64,000 nt of DNA. Origin: CAYVMD01 sp964452465 (GTDB taxonomy: Bacteria; Armatimonadota; JACIXR01). The translations under genes were made by a program, and so were the position numbers. Below, in pieces: positions 25,383 to 33,765 of this stretch. The notes beneath the pieces are model-generated. The model ran no database searches. It saw only the letters and a program-made list of their open reading frames with translations, and was not told the origin of the DNA. The DNA is taken from contig CAYVMD010000005.1 in assembly GCA_964452465.1 (NCBI GenBank), forward strand, positions 15,866 to 79,865. The letters are read 5' to 3'. The stretch's first letter is position 1. Every line of letters starts with the position of its first letter.

Positions 25383-26547
25383 GACATTGAGGGAGGTTTT
25401 CTTGATAATTTTCCTGATATTGGTAGTTATGGGCACATTGGCAGTGGTGAGCGCGAGTTGGTACATATCGGCACGGGGCGTTTTAAATGCCCCGATAAGA
25501 CATTTGCTTTCCCTTTTAGCAGGAGCCGTTGTTTTCCTCTTCTTGTCCCGGATAGACTATCGCTTTTATCGTCGTCTGCCGATTTGGAGCTTTGCCCTCT
25601 TGGCTATAGGTCTCCTTTGTTTGCCTTTTATCTTTGGGAAAACCTCTCACGGAGCCCAGCGCTGGGTGTATCTGGGTCCTTTTGCCTTCCAACCCTTCGA
25701 GATATCGAAAATTTTGTTAGTGATCTACCTTGCCCTTGTGCTTTCTAATTTAAGCGGAAAAGATGGCTTTTTTAAACAGATAATTGTTCCCTTTTTCCCC
25801 GTTGTGCCTTCCTGTATTCTTCTCCTGCTTCAACCCCACTTCGGTGCCTCCGCGCTTTTAGTGATGATTACCCTCCTTATGCTTTCCCTCGCGGGAGCCA
25901 AAACAAGATACATCCTTATAACCGCTTTCCTCGTTCTTCTTTTGGGCGGTGTCCTCCTTTTTTCGGAGAATTACAGAGCCCAAAGGCTTCTCGCTTCCTT
26001 CCAACCCGATCCTCACGGGACAGGATATCAGCAGCATCAATCCCTCATAGCAATAGGCTCGGGAGGGTTAACGGGAAGAGGATTCGGAGGTAGCATTGCA
26101 AAATTGGGCTATTTGCCCGAGGCTCACACCGATTTCATATTCGCCATAGTAGCGGAGGAAGGGGGATTCCTCGCCAGTATTTTCGTTATAAGTATCTTCT
26201 CGCTCTTTGTGTGTCTCGGTTACCAGATAGCCCTTTCGGCCAAAGATATGTTAGGAAAACTCCTCGCAGGAGGTTTGATCTCCCTCCTGGCTGTGCAAAC
26301 GGGTGTAAACCTCCTGATGGTGAGCGTCCCCAAATTCCCGGTCGTAGGTTTGCCCCTTCCCTTCTTCAGCTACGGTGGCTCCTCTACGATTGGTTCGTTC
26401 GCCATCGTGGGTATCATCCTGAACATCGCCAAAATGAACAGCGAAAGAGGTTTAGATCATGAAGGTATTGATTACGGCAGGAGGAACAGGAGGACATATA
26501 TTCCCCGCGCTCTCCGTGGCGGAAACATTGCGGGAAAGAGGCGTTAA
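25363..26547 (+). CDS. ftsW: SEDS-family peptidoglycan polymerase FtsW
   Basis: 394 residues, about ten membrane helices. SEDS motifs: FGKTSHGAQRWVYLGPFAFQ, PFEISKILLVIYLALVLS, LLLLQPHFGASALLVMITLL, the large extracellular loop YQQHQSLIAIGSGGLTGRGF, GYLPEAHTDFIFAIVAEEGG and PLPFFSYGGSSTIGSFAIVG. FtsW polymerises lipid II at the septum with the upstream class B PBP. Unusual: its last 30 codons overlap murG by 89 bases, far more than other junctions, giving an atypical Arg/Gly-rich tail. Confidence 0.95.
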   Translation: MEAKEYRTLREVFLIIFLILVVMGTLAVVSASWYISARGVLNAPIRHLLSLLAGAVVFLFLSRIDYRFYRRLPIWSFALLAIGLLCLPFIFGKTSHGAQRWVYLGPFAFQPFEISKILLVIYLALVLSNLSGKDGFFKQIIVPFFPVVPSCILLLLQPHFGASALLVMITLLMLSLAGAKTRYILITAFLVLLLGGVLLFSENYRAQRLLASFQPDPHGTGYQQHQSLIAIGSGGLTGRGFGGSIAKLGYLPEAHTDFIFAIVAEEGGFLASIFVISIFSLFVCLGYQIALSAKDMLGKLLAGGLISLLAVQTGVNLLMVSVPKFPVVGLPLPFFSYGGSSTIGSFAIVGIILNIAKMNSERGLDHEGIDYGRRNRRTYIPRALRGGNIAGKRR

Positions 26548-27532
26548 AGTCCTTTTCGTAGGGAGCAAGGGAATGGAGAAGGACTTGATCGCTTCTGCCT
26601 ACCCTTTTAGGAGCGTGGAGGCAATGCCCTTGGCTTTTCCTGGGAGAAAGATGGCGAAGTTCCTCCTCTCCCTTCTTAAGGGGGTCCTTCAATCCCTCCT
26701 TATCCTTTCAAAAGTTCGACCTCGTGTGGTTTTAGGGATGGGAGGGTATGCCTCCTTTCCTCCCCTTTTTGCTTCCTATCTTCTCCGTATTCCCTTTCTC
26801 ATCCACGAGCAGAATGTAATTCCGGGAAGGGCGAATCGGGTATTGGGGAGGTTAGCTCAAAAGGTATTGGTGTCCTTTGAGGAAACGAAGAGGTTCTTCT
26901 CTGCCCAGCGCACCAAGGTAACGGGAGTGCCCATTCGCTCCAGTATGCAAAGGTTTGAGAAGGAGGTAGCGAGACAAAGATTGGGCTTAAACCCTCATAG
27001 GAATACCCTATTAGTTATGGGAGGTAGCAGGGGCGCGCTTGCCATAAATAATCTTCTTTTGGAGATGCTTCCTTCCCTTTTGGAAAGGGGAATTCAGGTG
27101 ATCCATATATGTGGAGTTAGCAACTACCCCTCTATAAAGGAGAAGGTAGGGGGACCCAGGGAAGGTTACCTTCTCCTGCCCTTCAGCAGGGAAATGTCCA
27201 CTTTGTATTCCAGCGCTGACCTTTGTATAAGCCGAGCAGGTGCTTCCACATTGGCGGAGATCGCTTTCTTCTCCCTACCCGCCATCCTCATCCCCTACCC
27301 CTATGCTATTGATCAGCATCAATTATACAACGCTTTGCTATTCCAAAAGCACGGAGGGGCAATCGTCTTTAAGGAAAGGGGATTGAACGCGAGAAAGCTC
27401 TTGCGAAAGGTAGGAGAATTGTTCTCCTCCCCCCAAAGGCTCGAGGAGATGTCCCTCGCGGTTTCCTCCTTGGCAATGCCAGATGCAAGCTACCGAGTGG
27501 CCCAAGAAGTATTAGAGGTGATGAACAAATGA
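26459..27532 (+). CDS. murG: UDP-GlcNAc:lipid I N-acetylglucosaminyltransferase MurG
   Basis: 357 residues beginning MKVLITAGGTGGHIFPALSV, which fixes the start. GMGGYASFPPLFASYLLRIP, FLIHEQNVIPGRANRVLGRL, VMGGSRGALAINNLLLEMLP, SADLCISRAGASTLAEIAFF and LPAILIPYPYAIDQHQLYNA are the GT28/MurG motifs. It makes lipid II. The start is 89 bases inside ftsW. Confidence 0.97.
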   Translation: MKVLITAGGTGGHIFPALSVAETLRERGVKVLFVGSKGMEKDLIASAYPFRSVEAMPLAFPGRKMAKFLLSLLKGVLQSLLILSKVRPRVVLGMGGYASFPPLFASYLLRIPFLIHEQNVIPGRANRVLGRLAQKVLVSFEETKRFFSAQRTKVTGVPIRSSMQRFEKEVARQRLGLNPHRNTLLVMGGSRGALAINNLLLEMLPSLLERGIQVIHICGVSNYPSIKEKVGGPREGYLLLPFSREMSTLYSSADLCISRAGASTLAEIAFFSLPAILIPYPYAIDQHQLYNALLFQKHGGAIVFKERGLNARKLLRKVGELFSSPQRLEEMSLAVSSLAMPDASYRVAQEVLEVMNK

Positions 27533-28884
27533 GGATACATTTCATTGGAATAGGCGGTGCAGGCATGAGCGCGCTCGCTATGCTCTACCTCTCCATGGGG
27601 GAGGAAATTTCCGGCTCCGACCCCGTGGAGAATGAAGCGGTGAGACGCTTACGCGCGCGAGGAGCTAAAGTTTTTAGAAAGCATAGCGCTAAAAACATAA
27701 AGGGAGCGGACATCGTTGTTTACTCAAGCGCAATTCCCCCCAATAATGTGGAATTAATAGCAGCGAAAAAGGCGGGCATCCCACTCTTCTCGAGAGGAGA
27801 GATGCTTGCTCGTTTGATGTCCTCGAAGAAGAGCATAGTGGTTTGTGGCTCTCATGGGAAGACCACGACCTCTTCCCTCGTTTCCCTAATGCTCCAAAAA
27901 AGCGGCTTGGAGCCGACCATCATGATAGGGGGAGAGGTAAGCGATATCGGAGGCAATGCGAGATTAGGGAAAGGGGAGCTGGTCGTCTCAGAGGCGGATG
28001 AAAGCGATGGGTCTTTCCTCTTCCTTTCTCCTTGGATAGCGGTAATAACCAATATAGATTCGGATCACCTCAATTATTACGGTTCCTTGGACAACTTGGT
28101 CAAAGCCTTCGCGAAATTTGCCTCAAATATCCGGGAAGACGGTTATATCGTTGCCTGCTACGACGATCCCCATCTTCGAAGGCTTCCCTTCCCTCGTTCT
28201 CCTCTTACATATGGCTTGGATAAGGGGGCCCACATATGGGCAGACGATATAAAGGTGAGCGAGGGAGGCACCTCGTTCACCGCTTATAGGGAAGGGGGCA
28301 AATGGATGGACATCCATCTTTCGATTTTAGGAAGGCAGAATGTATATAATGCTTTGGCAACCTTGGCCGTGGGAAGCATATTAGGCTTAGAGGATGGGAA
28401 AATGAAGGAAAGTTTAGAGACCTTCAAGGGGGTTCACCGCCGTCTTGAGAAAATAGGTTCCCTGGGGGATGTGGTAATCTACGACGATTACGCCCATCAC
28501 CCAACGGAGATTTCCTTCACCCTTAGAACCTTGAGGGAAGCTTTCCCAGGCAGGAGATTGGTCTGTGCCTTTCAACCTCATCGCTATACGCGCACACAGT
28601 TGTTATATCGTGAGATAGCCATCGCTTTGGAGGAGGCTGACCTCCTCTTGGTAACCGATATCTACTCCGCGGGCGAGCCTCCCATAAAGGGTGTATCCAG
28701 CCTCCTCATCGTGCAATCTTTGTTGGAAGAGGGCAAAAAAGTGGAGTATGTAAAGAATTTGGATGATTTGCCCCGCTTGCTTCTCCAAAATATCGCCCCA
28801 GGCGATATCGTAATCGTTATGGGAGCGGGCAATATAAACGAATACGCCTACGAGATGTTAAGGATGGCAACTACCTATGAGTAG
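27529..28884 (+). CDS. murC: UDP-MurNAc--L-alanine ligase MurC
   Basis: 451 residues starting MRIHFIGIGGAGMSALAMLY, the MurC nucleotide-binding N-terminus. ATP loop VCGSHGKTTTSSLVSLML, SEADESDGSFLFLSPWIAVI, TNIDSDHLNYYGSLDNLVKA, YDDYAHHPTEISFTLRTLRE and FQPHRYTRTQLLYREIAIAL follow in order. It attaches L-Ala to UDP-MurNAc. The ATG overlaps the murG stop as ATGA. Confidence 0.97.
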   Translation: MRIHFIGIGGAGMSALAMLYLSMGEEISGSDPVENEAVRRLRARGAKVFRKHSAKNIKGADIVVYSSAIPPNNVELIAAKKAGIPLFSRGEMLARLMSSKKSIVVCGSHGKTTTSSLVSLMLQKSGLEPTIMIGGEVSDIGGNARLGKGELVVSEADESDGSFLFLSPWIAVITNIDSDHLNYYGSLDNLVKAFAKFASNIREDGYIVACYDDPHLRRLPFPRSPLTYGLDKGAHIWADDIKVSEGGTSFTAYREGGKWMDIHLSILGRQNVYNALATLAVGSILGLEDGKMKESLETFKGVHRRLEKIGSLGDVVIYDDYAHHPTEISFTLRTLREAFPGRRLVCAFQPHRYTRTQLLYREIAIALEEADLLLVTDIYSAGEPPIKGVSSLLIVQSLLEEGKKVEYVKNLDDLPRLLLQNIAPGDIVIVMGAGNINEYAYEMLRMATTYE

Positions 28885-29782
28885 ATTTTCCCTTCTCCAG
28901 AAGGCAGTAAAAGGCACGATCCTGTTGAACGAGCCAATGAAGCGCCATACCTCCTTCGGCATAGGAGGAGAAGCAGAGGCGCTTATTCTCCCCGCGGATG
29001 AAGAGGATATATTAAATTGTCTATCCTTCCTTCAAAAGGAGGGGCTTCCCTATTATATCCTTGGGAACGGAACCAATATCCTCGTGTCCGACCACGGTTT
29101 GAAAGGGGCAGTGATAAAGCTCGGAAGGGTCTTTGAGGGGATAGATCTGGCGAAAGCATCGAGCCTCGCAGGCACGCCTTTACCGAAACTGTTGAACCTT
29201 TTAGGGGAAAGAGGACTTTCCGGGTTAGAGCATTTAGCAGGGATCCCGGGCACAGTAGGGGGAGCGGTGGTGGTAAACGCTGGTATTCCTTCCTTCGAGA
29301 TAGGAGAGGCAGTAAAGGCGGTTAGGGTGTTTAAGGAAGGGAAATGCATTTGGCTTTCTCGGGAGGACATCAAATTCTTCTATCGAGGGAGTTCCCTCAA
29401 GGATTCCCTCGTGTTGGAGGTCGTCTTTTCCCTTAAGGAATCTTCCCCCGGGGAAGTACAAGGGGCTATGGGAAAGGTTTTGGAGAAGAGGAGGCTTACC
29501 CAACCGTTAAAGGAGAGATGCGCTGGCTGTGTTTTTAAGAATCCACCTTTTGTTAGCGCGGGGGAATTATTGGAAAAGGCAGGTGCTAAGGGATTACGCC
29601 AAGGTGAGGCTTGCGTTTCCTCAAAACACGCGAATTTCATCATTAACGAGGGGAATGCAAGAGCGAGGGATGTTATCGCGCTGATAAAAAGATGCAGGGA
29701 ATTGGTAAAGGAGAAATTCAACATCGATCTCAAATTGGAGATAGAACTGTGGGGCGAGTTTGAGGATTGGGAGGGGGATTAA
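28877..29782 (+). CDS. murB: UDP-N-acetylenolpyruvoylglucosamine reductase MurB
   Basis: 301 residues: FAD domain RHTSFGIGGEAEALILPADE and YYILGNGTNILVSDHGLKGA, then GLSGLEHLAGIPGTVGGAVV with NAG. The C-terminal substrate domain has KRRLTQPLKERCAGCVFKNP, AGELLEKAGAKGLRQGEACV and SSKHANFIINEGNARARDVI. It reduces UDP-GlcNAc-enolpyruvate. The start overlaps murC by 8 bases. Confidence 0.96.
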   Translation: MSRFSLLQKAVKGTILLNEPMKRHTSFGIGGEAEALILPADEEDILNCLSFLQKEGLPYYILGNGTNILVSDHGLKGAVIKLGRVFEGIDLAKASSLAGTPLPKLLNLLGERGLSGLEHLAGIPGTVGGAVVVNAGIPSFEIGEAVKAVRVFKEGKCIWLSREDIKFFYRGSSLKDSLVLEVVFSLKESSPGEVQGAMGKVLEKRRLTQPLKERCAGCVFKNPPFVSAGELLEKAGAKGLRQGEACVSSKHANFIINEGNARARDVIALIKRCRELVKEKFNIDLKLEIELWGEFEDWEGD

Positions 29783-29783
29783 A

Positions 29784-30719
29784 TTGGCGAAATTGAGGGT
29801 TGCCGTGTTAATGGGAGGCGTATCCAGCGAGCGAGAAATCTCCCTTCTGAGCGGACAAATGGTGCGGAAGCATTGCCCACGGGATAAATACATCACCTTC
29901 CCCCTCGACCCCAAGGATCTACTGGATAAATCGAGGGCGAAGAGGTTCCTATCAAGGCTCCTTACCGCCGATGTAGCTTTTATAGCGCTTCACGGTCCCC
30001 TGGGAGAGGATGGAACCATCCAGGGTTTGCTCGAAGTCTTAGGGATCCCCTACACGGGTTCTGGGGTCCTTGCTTCCGCTTTGGCGTTAGATAAGGTAAA
30101 ATCAAAGGAAATCTTCACCTTCCACAATATCCCTACTCCTCCTTGGGTGGTCCTTTCATCCCAGGATCCCTTACCCTCGTTATCCTATCCTGTAGTTGTA
30201 AAGCCTCAAAGGCAAGGCTCCTCCGTGGGGGTAAGCATCGTAGAAACTCCCGAGCAGCTTCCCCTTGCTCTTCAAACTGCCCTCCGTTACGATCCCCTTT
30301 GCATAGTAGAAAAATATATAGAAGGAAGGGAAATATCCACACCCATCCTAGAAATAGACGGTGAGCCCAAAGCTCTCCCCATAGTGGAGATAATTCCCAA
30401 AGAGGGTTTCTATGACTATTACCACAAATATACGGAGAACGCTACCCAGGAGATAGTGCCCGCTCCTCTCGAGGAGGAAGTGAAAAAGGAGGTAGAGAAG
30501 GTTTCCCTATCCGCCTACAATGCTTTAGGTTGTAGTGGCTTTGCCCGGGTGGACCTTCGCTTGGACCAAAATGGCTCCCCCTTCGTGTTAGAGGTGAACA
30601 CTATCCCTGGTCTTACACCCCTTAGCCTCCTCCCCCTCTCCGCTAAATCGGCGGGCATCTCCTTCCCCCAGTTGGTAGATATCATAATCCAGAACGCCCT
30701 CAGCAAGAGGAGAAAATGA
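29784..30719 (+). CDS. ddl: D-alanine--D-alanine ligase
   Basis: 311 residues from the TTG at 29784, which follows GGGAGGGGG and gives MAKLRVAVLMGGVSSEREIS, the expected Ddl opening. Other motifs: FIALHGPLGEDGTIQGLLEV, GIPYTGSGVLASALALDKVK, PVVVKPQRQGSSVGVSIVET, GFARVDLRLDQNGSPFVLEV and NTIPGLTPLSLLPLSAKSAG. It makes D-Ala-D-Ala for MurF. Confidence 0.95.
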   Translation: MAKLRVAVLMGGVSSEREISLLSGQMVRKHCPRDKYITFPLDPKDLLDKSRAKRFLSRLLTADVAFIALHGPLGEDGTIQGLLEVLGIPYTGSGVLASALALDKVKSKEIFTFHNIPTPPWVVLSSQDPLPSLSYPVVVKPQRQGSSVGVSIVETPEQLPLALQTALRYDPLCIVEKYIEGREISTPILEIDGEPKALPIVEIIPKEGFYDYYHKYTENATQEIVPAPLEEEVKKEVEKVSLSAYNALGCSGFARVDLRLDQNGSPFVLEVNTIPGLTPLSLLPLSAKSAGISFPQLVDIIIQNALSKRRK

Positions 30720-31420
30720 ATACCTCAAGGAGCTATCTCCCACCTATTCTTTCTACCTCGTTTCTCCTTCTACTTTGGATAATTTCTCTTCACTTTTTCT
30801 CCCTGCAAGGGACAAAGGTTTTGGGCACTGAACGCACTTCACCAGAAGAGGTATCTTTATTGCTCCAAAAGTATCAAGGGAAAGCCTTGCTCAGGCTTCC
30901 CAAGAAGGAAGTGATCCATTCCATACAAACCTTAAGGTGGGTGAAAGAAGTCAGGCTCTTCTCCCTTTTTCCCCACATTCTTTTAATAAAGATAAAGGAG
31001 AGAACACCCCTCATAGCAATTCCTTATCAAGACGCCTTTTATTTAGTAGACGAAGAGGGGATGGTGATTGACAAGACAACAGAGAAGGGGAATTTGCCCC
31101 TTCTTTATGTTGATATCGCTCCCCTCATAGGGGAGCGATTGGTCATTCCTAATTTCGAGGGGATCGTCAATTGCGTTAAAATTATAGAGGGAAGCAAAGG
31201 AATACGGTTAAGGGAAATCCATTTCCCATCGGGAGGAGAGTTTTATATAATTATAAATGAAGGGTTGAAGGTAATCATGGGCGAGCCTACCAAATTAAGA
31301 CAGAAGATAGGGATATTAGAGGTTATGTTGGCGCGAATCCCACAGATAGAAAAAAGGGTGGTTTATGTAAACTTATCCTGCCCGGACGCCCCCGCTGTGA
31401 AGGAAAGGGAAGGAAGTTGA
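30716..31420 (+). CDS. ftsQ: Cell-division protein FtsQ/DivIB-like
   Basis: 234 residues: a short cytoplasmic tail, one membrane helix (ILSTSFLLLLWIISLHFF), a POTRA-like region (VLGTERTSPEEVSLLLQKYQ then WVKEVRLFSLFPHILLIKIK) and a beta domain. The ERTPLIAIPYQDAFYLVDEE segment is the typical FtsQ junction. It organises FtsL/FtsB at the septum. The position between ddl and ftsA/ftsZ supports the call. ATG overlaps the ddl stop. Confidence 0.85.
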   Translation: MNTSRSYLPPILSTSFLLLLWIISLHFFSLQGTKVLGTERTSPEEVSLLLQKYQGKALLRLPKKEVIHSIQTLRWVKEVRLFSLFPHILLIKIKERTPLIAIPYQDAFYLVDEEGMVIDKTTEKGNLPLLYVDIAPLIGERLVIPNFEGIVNCVKIIEGSKGIRLREIHFPSGGEFYIIINEGLKVIMGEPTKLRQKIGILEVMLARIPQIEKRVVYVNLSCPDAPAVKEREGS

Positions 31421-32133
31421 AGAAGAACCTCGTTTTCTCCCTAACCCTAGTTGCCATTGTATTGGGTGCATTGCTTGCCCTCAGTCTAAGGACTCAGCAA
31501 ACCTACTTGCCCATTTTGCCCACCACTAATCCCCGGGAATTGGCAGTGCTTATAAAGGACCTCCAGGATTCGAACAAAAACCTCCGGGAGGAGATAAAAT
31601 CGTTGAGGGGAAGGATAACTCAATATGAGGAGCAGCTCTCGACGGGGAAGGGAGCGATTCAAGCTTTAAACGAGCAACTACAAAGTTTGAAGGTGCTGAC
31701 GGGCTTGACCCCGGTGGTGGGGGCAGGAATAGAAGTAGTTCTCAACGATATTGGAGTGAAGGCTCCCTCTCCCGAACTGCAGAGTTTGTATTTAATCCAC
31801 GATTACGATCTCCTCCAATTAGTGAACGAGTTGAAAGTAGCGGGAGCAGAAGCGATAGCCATAAATGGGCAGCGTCTTTCCTTCTACTCCACGATAAGAT
31901 GCGTTGGAAATGTTATCCAAATAAACGGGGTGCCCGTTGCCTCTCCTTTTAGAATCCAGGCTATAGGTGACCCTGAGGTGTTGGAAGGGGGGCTTAAAAC
32001 CCCGGGAGGCATATTAGACCTGTTGGGCAGTTCGGGGATAAAGATAAAGGTGGAGAGAAAACCGCAACTTCTCTTACCCCCTTTTGCGGGAAGAACCCAG
32101 TTGCGCTTTGCTCAACCAGCAGGAGGTGTATAG
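31417..32133 (+). CDS. DUF881-family protein (YlxW/YlxX-like)
   Basis: 238 residues: signal anchor (LVFSLTLVAIVLGALLALSL), a coiled coil (about 50-95, LQDSNKNLREEIKSLRGRIT), then the DUF881 core. The core shows GAGIEVVLNDIGVKAPSPEL, LLQLVNELKVAGAEAIAING and IRCVGNVIQINGVPVASPFR. Such proteins sit in the dcw region of Firmicutes and related phyla; their exact role is unknown. The TTG start overlaps the ftsQ stop as TTGA. Confidence 0.85.
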   Translation: MKKNLVFSLTLVAIVLGALLALSLRTQQTYLPILPTTNPRELAVLIKDLQDSNKNLREEIKSLRGRITQYEEQLSTGKGAIQALNEQLQSLKVLTGLTPVVGAGIEVVLNDIGVKAPSPELQSLYLIHDYDLLQLVNELKVAGAEAIAINGQRLSFYSTIRCVGNVIQINGVPVASPFRIQAIGDPEVLEGGLKTPGGILDLLGSSGIKIKVERKPQLLLPPFAGRTQLRFAQPAGGV

Positions 32134-32134
32134 A

Positions 32135-32506
32135 TTGCTCCTTTGGCTTCCTATACTTGGGCTGATCATTTCCTTTATCGTTGTCTACCTAACCAAGGCA
32201 ACCATCCCTTTGAGCTATACTCCTTATCTTTCCGTGGCGATATTGGCTTCCTTGGATTCCCTTATGGGAGGGATACGCGCCGGTTTGGAGAGGAAGTTCG
32301 AGGATTTGATCTTCCTATCGGGGTTCTTCATCAATGCCCTGGCAGCGGCCTTCTTTGCCTACCTGGGAGATCTATTAGGGGTCCCGCTATACTTGGCAGC
32401 GGTCGTAGCCTTTGGTGTAAGGATATTCCAGAATATTTCTTTGATAAGGCGCCTGCTTTTGGAAAGTTATTCTTCTCGGAGGGATAAGCCTGAGGGAATG
32501 GGATAG
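32135..32506 (+). CDS. sbp: Small basic protein Sbp (DUF1290)
   Basis: 123 residues, mostly membrane helices: LLLWLPILGLIISFIVVYLT, SYTPYLSVAILASLDSLMGG, IRAGLERKFEDLIFLSGFFI and LGDLLGVPLYLAAVVAFGVR. This matches DUF1290/Sbp, found next to DUF881 and ftsA in Bacillus-type clusters. I chose the TTG at 32135, eight bases after AGGAGG; an in-frame GTG at 32126 directly abuts that site and is less likely. Confidence 0.85.
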   Translation: MLLWLPILGLIISFIVVYLTKATIPLSYTPYLSVAILASLDSLMGGIRAGLERKFEDLIFLSGFFINALAAAFFAYLGDLLGVPLYLAAVVAFGVRIFQNISLIRRLLLESYSSRRDKPEGMG

Positions 32507-33740
32507 AGAGATAATCGCTGGGCTTGATATTGGCACCACGAAGATCTGCACGTTAGTGGTGGATTATTCTCCTTCGGGGGGATTACAGGCGATAGGGATT
32601 GGAGCTCATCCCTCAAAGGGAATGAAGAAGGGCATGGTGGTGGATATCCAACAAACAGCAAGCGATATCAAGGCTTCCGTTGCCAAGGCACAAAATATGT
32701 GCGGGAGGGAGATAACCTCCGTGATCGTAGGGGTAACGGGCAGGCACATCCAGACCTTCAATGCAAGGGGAGCGGTAGCCATAACCAACTACAAAGGGGA
32801 GGTAACTCCCGAAGATGTAGAAAGGGCGATCGAAAATGCCAAAGAGAGCATCCCCCTCACCAGGGATAGAACGATAATCCAGGTAACGCCCCGACAGTTC
32901 ATCTTAGATGGGGAAGGTGGAATAAAGTATCCCTTTGGTATGTCCGCTCATCATTTGGAGGTAGATGCCCATATAGTAACTGGGGGCGCTTCCTTTCTTC
33001 AAAACGTTAGCAAGAGCTTGGAACTCGCTGGCTTGAAGCCAAGGGATATCTTATTACAGCCAATCGCCACAGGAGAAGCGGTACTGGAGGAAGCAGAGAA
33101 GGAGATAGGGGTTGCTCTTCTCGATATCGGAGGGGGCACAACCGATTTAGCCATATTTATGAATGGGAGCATTTGTTATTCCTCTGCAATACCTATCGGG
33201 GGTAATCACCTCACTTCCGATATAATGGTGGGGCTGAGGGTGGCTATGGAGGAGGCGGAAAGATTAAAATGCACCAAGGGTTGTGCCATGGCCTCCATGG
33301 TGGATCCCAGCGAACCGATAGAGATACAGATGGTAGCGAGGGAGGAGAAACTTGTCCTTCCCCGCAAGATCTTAGGGGAGATAATAGAAGCCCGCTTAAC
33401 GGAGTTGTTTCAAGTGGTAGGAGAAGAAATCAGCAAAGCGAAGGTTGGGGATATGTTGCCGGCAGGGATAGTCCTAACAGGAGGGACATCCCTCCTTCCC
33501 GGCATAGAAATACTTGCGGAAAAGGTGCTTAATATGCCCGCCCGGTTGGGAATCCCCAAGGGGATAAGGAACATCCCGGATATCCCCTTCTCGCCAATCC
33601 ATTCCACGGTGGTAGGGCTTGTCCTTTACGCCTACAAATATAGTCATTTCCTCCCCAAAAGAAGGATTTCCCCTGGCAATCCTATTGCCAGGTTTTTCAA
33701 GGCGATTTATAATTGGATAGCAAATTTCCTCAGGCTTTAA
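32490..33740 (+). CDS. ftsA: Cell-division protein FtsA
   Basis: Actin-like membrane tether of FtsZ. Motifs: phosphate-1 IIAGLDIGTTKICTLVVDYS, FILDGEGGIKYPFGMSAHHL, phosphate-2 EIGVALLDIGGGTTDLAIFM, adenosine AGIVLTGGTSLLPGIEILAE, and a C-terminal amphipathic helix (KAIYNWIANFLRL). The conserved N-terminus lies upstream of the first ATG/GTG/TTG in frame (GTG 32556). The best start is therefore CTG at 32490, six bases after GGAGGG and overlapping sbp by 17 bases; ATA at 32484 is an alternative. A non-AUG start is an inference. Confidence 0.9.
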   Translation: MREWDREIIAGLDIGTTKICTLVVDYSPSGGLQAIGIGAHPSKGMKKGMVVDIQQTASDIKASVAKAQNMCGREITSVIVGVTGRHIQTFNARGAVAITNYKGEVTPEDVERAIENAKESIPLTRDRTIIQVTPRQFILDGEGGIKYPFGMSAHHLEVDAHIVTGGASFLQNVSKSLELAGLKPRDILLQPIATGEAVLEEAEKEIGVALLDIGGGTTDLAIFMNGSICYSSAIPIGGNHLTSDIMVGLRVAMEEAERLKCTKGCAMASMVDPSEPIEIQMVAREEKLVLPRKILGEIIEARLTELFQVVGEEISKAKVGDMLPAGIVLTGGTSLLPGIEILAEKVLNMPARLGIPKGIRNIPDIPFSPIHSTVVGLVLYAYKYSHFLPKRRISPGNPIARFFKAIYNWIANFLRL

Positions 33741-33765
33741 AACTTAGAAAGGGGGTTGCTATAAC

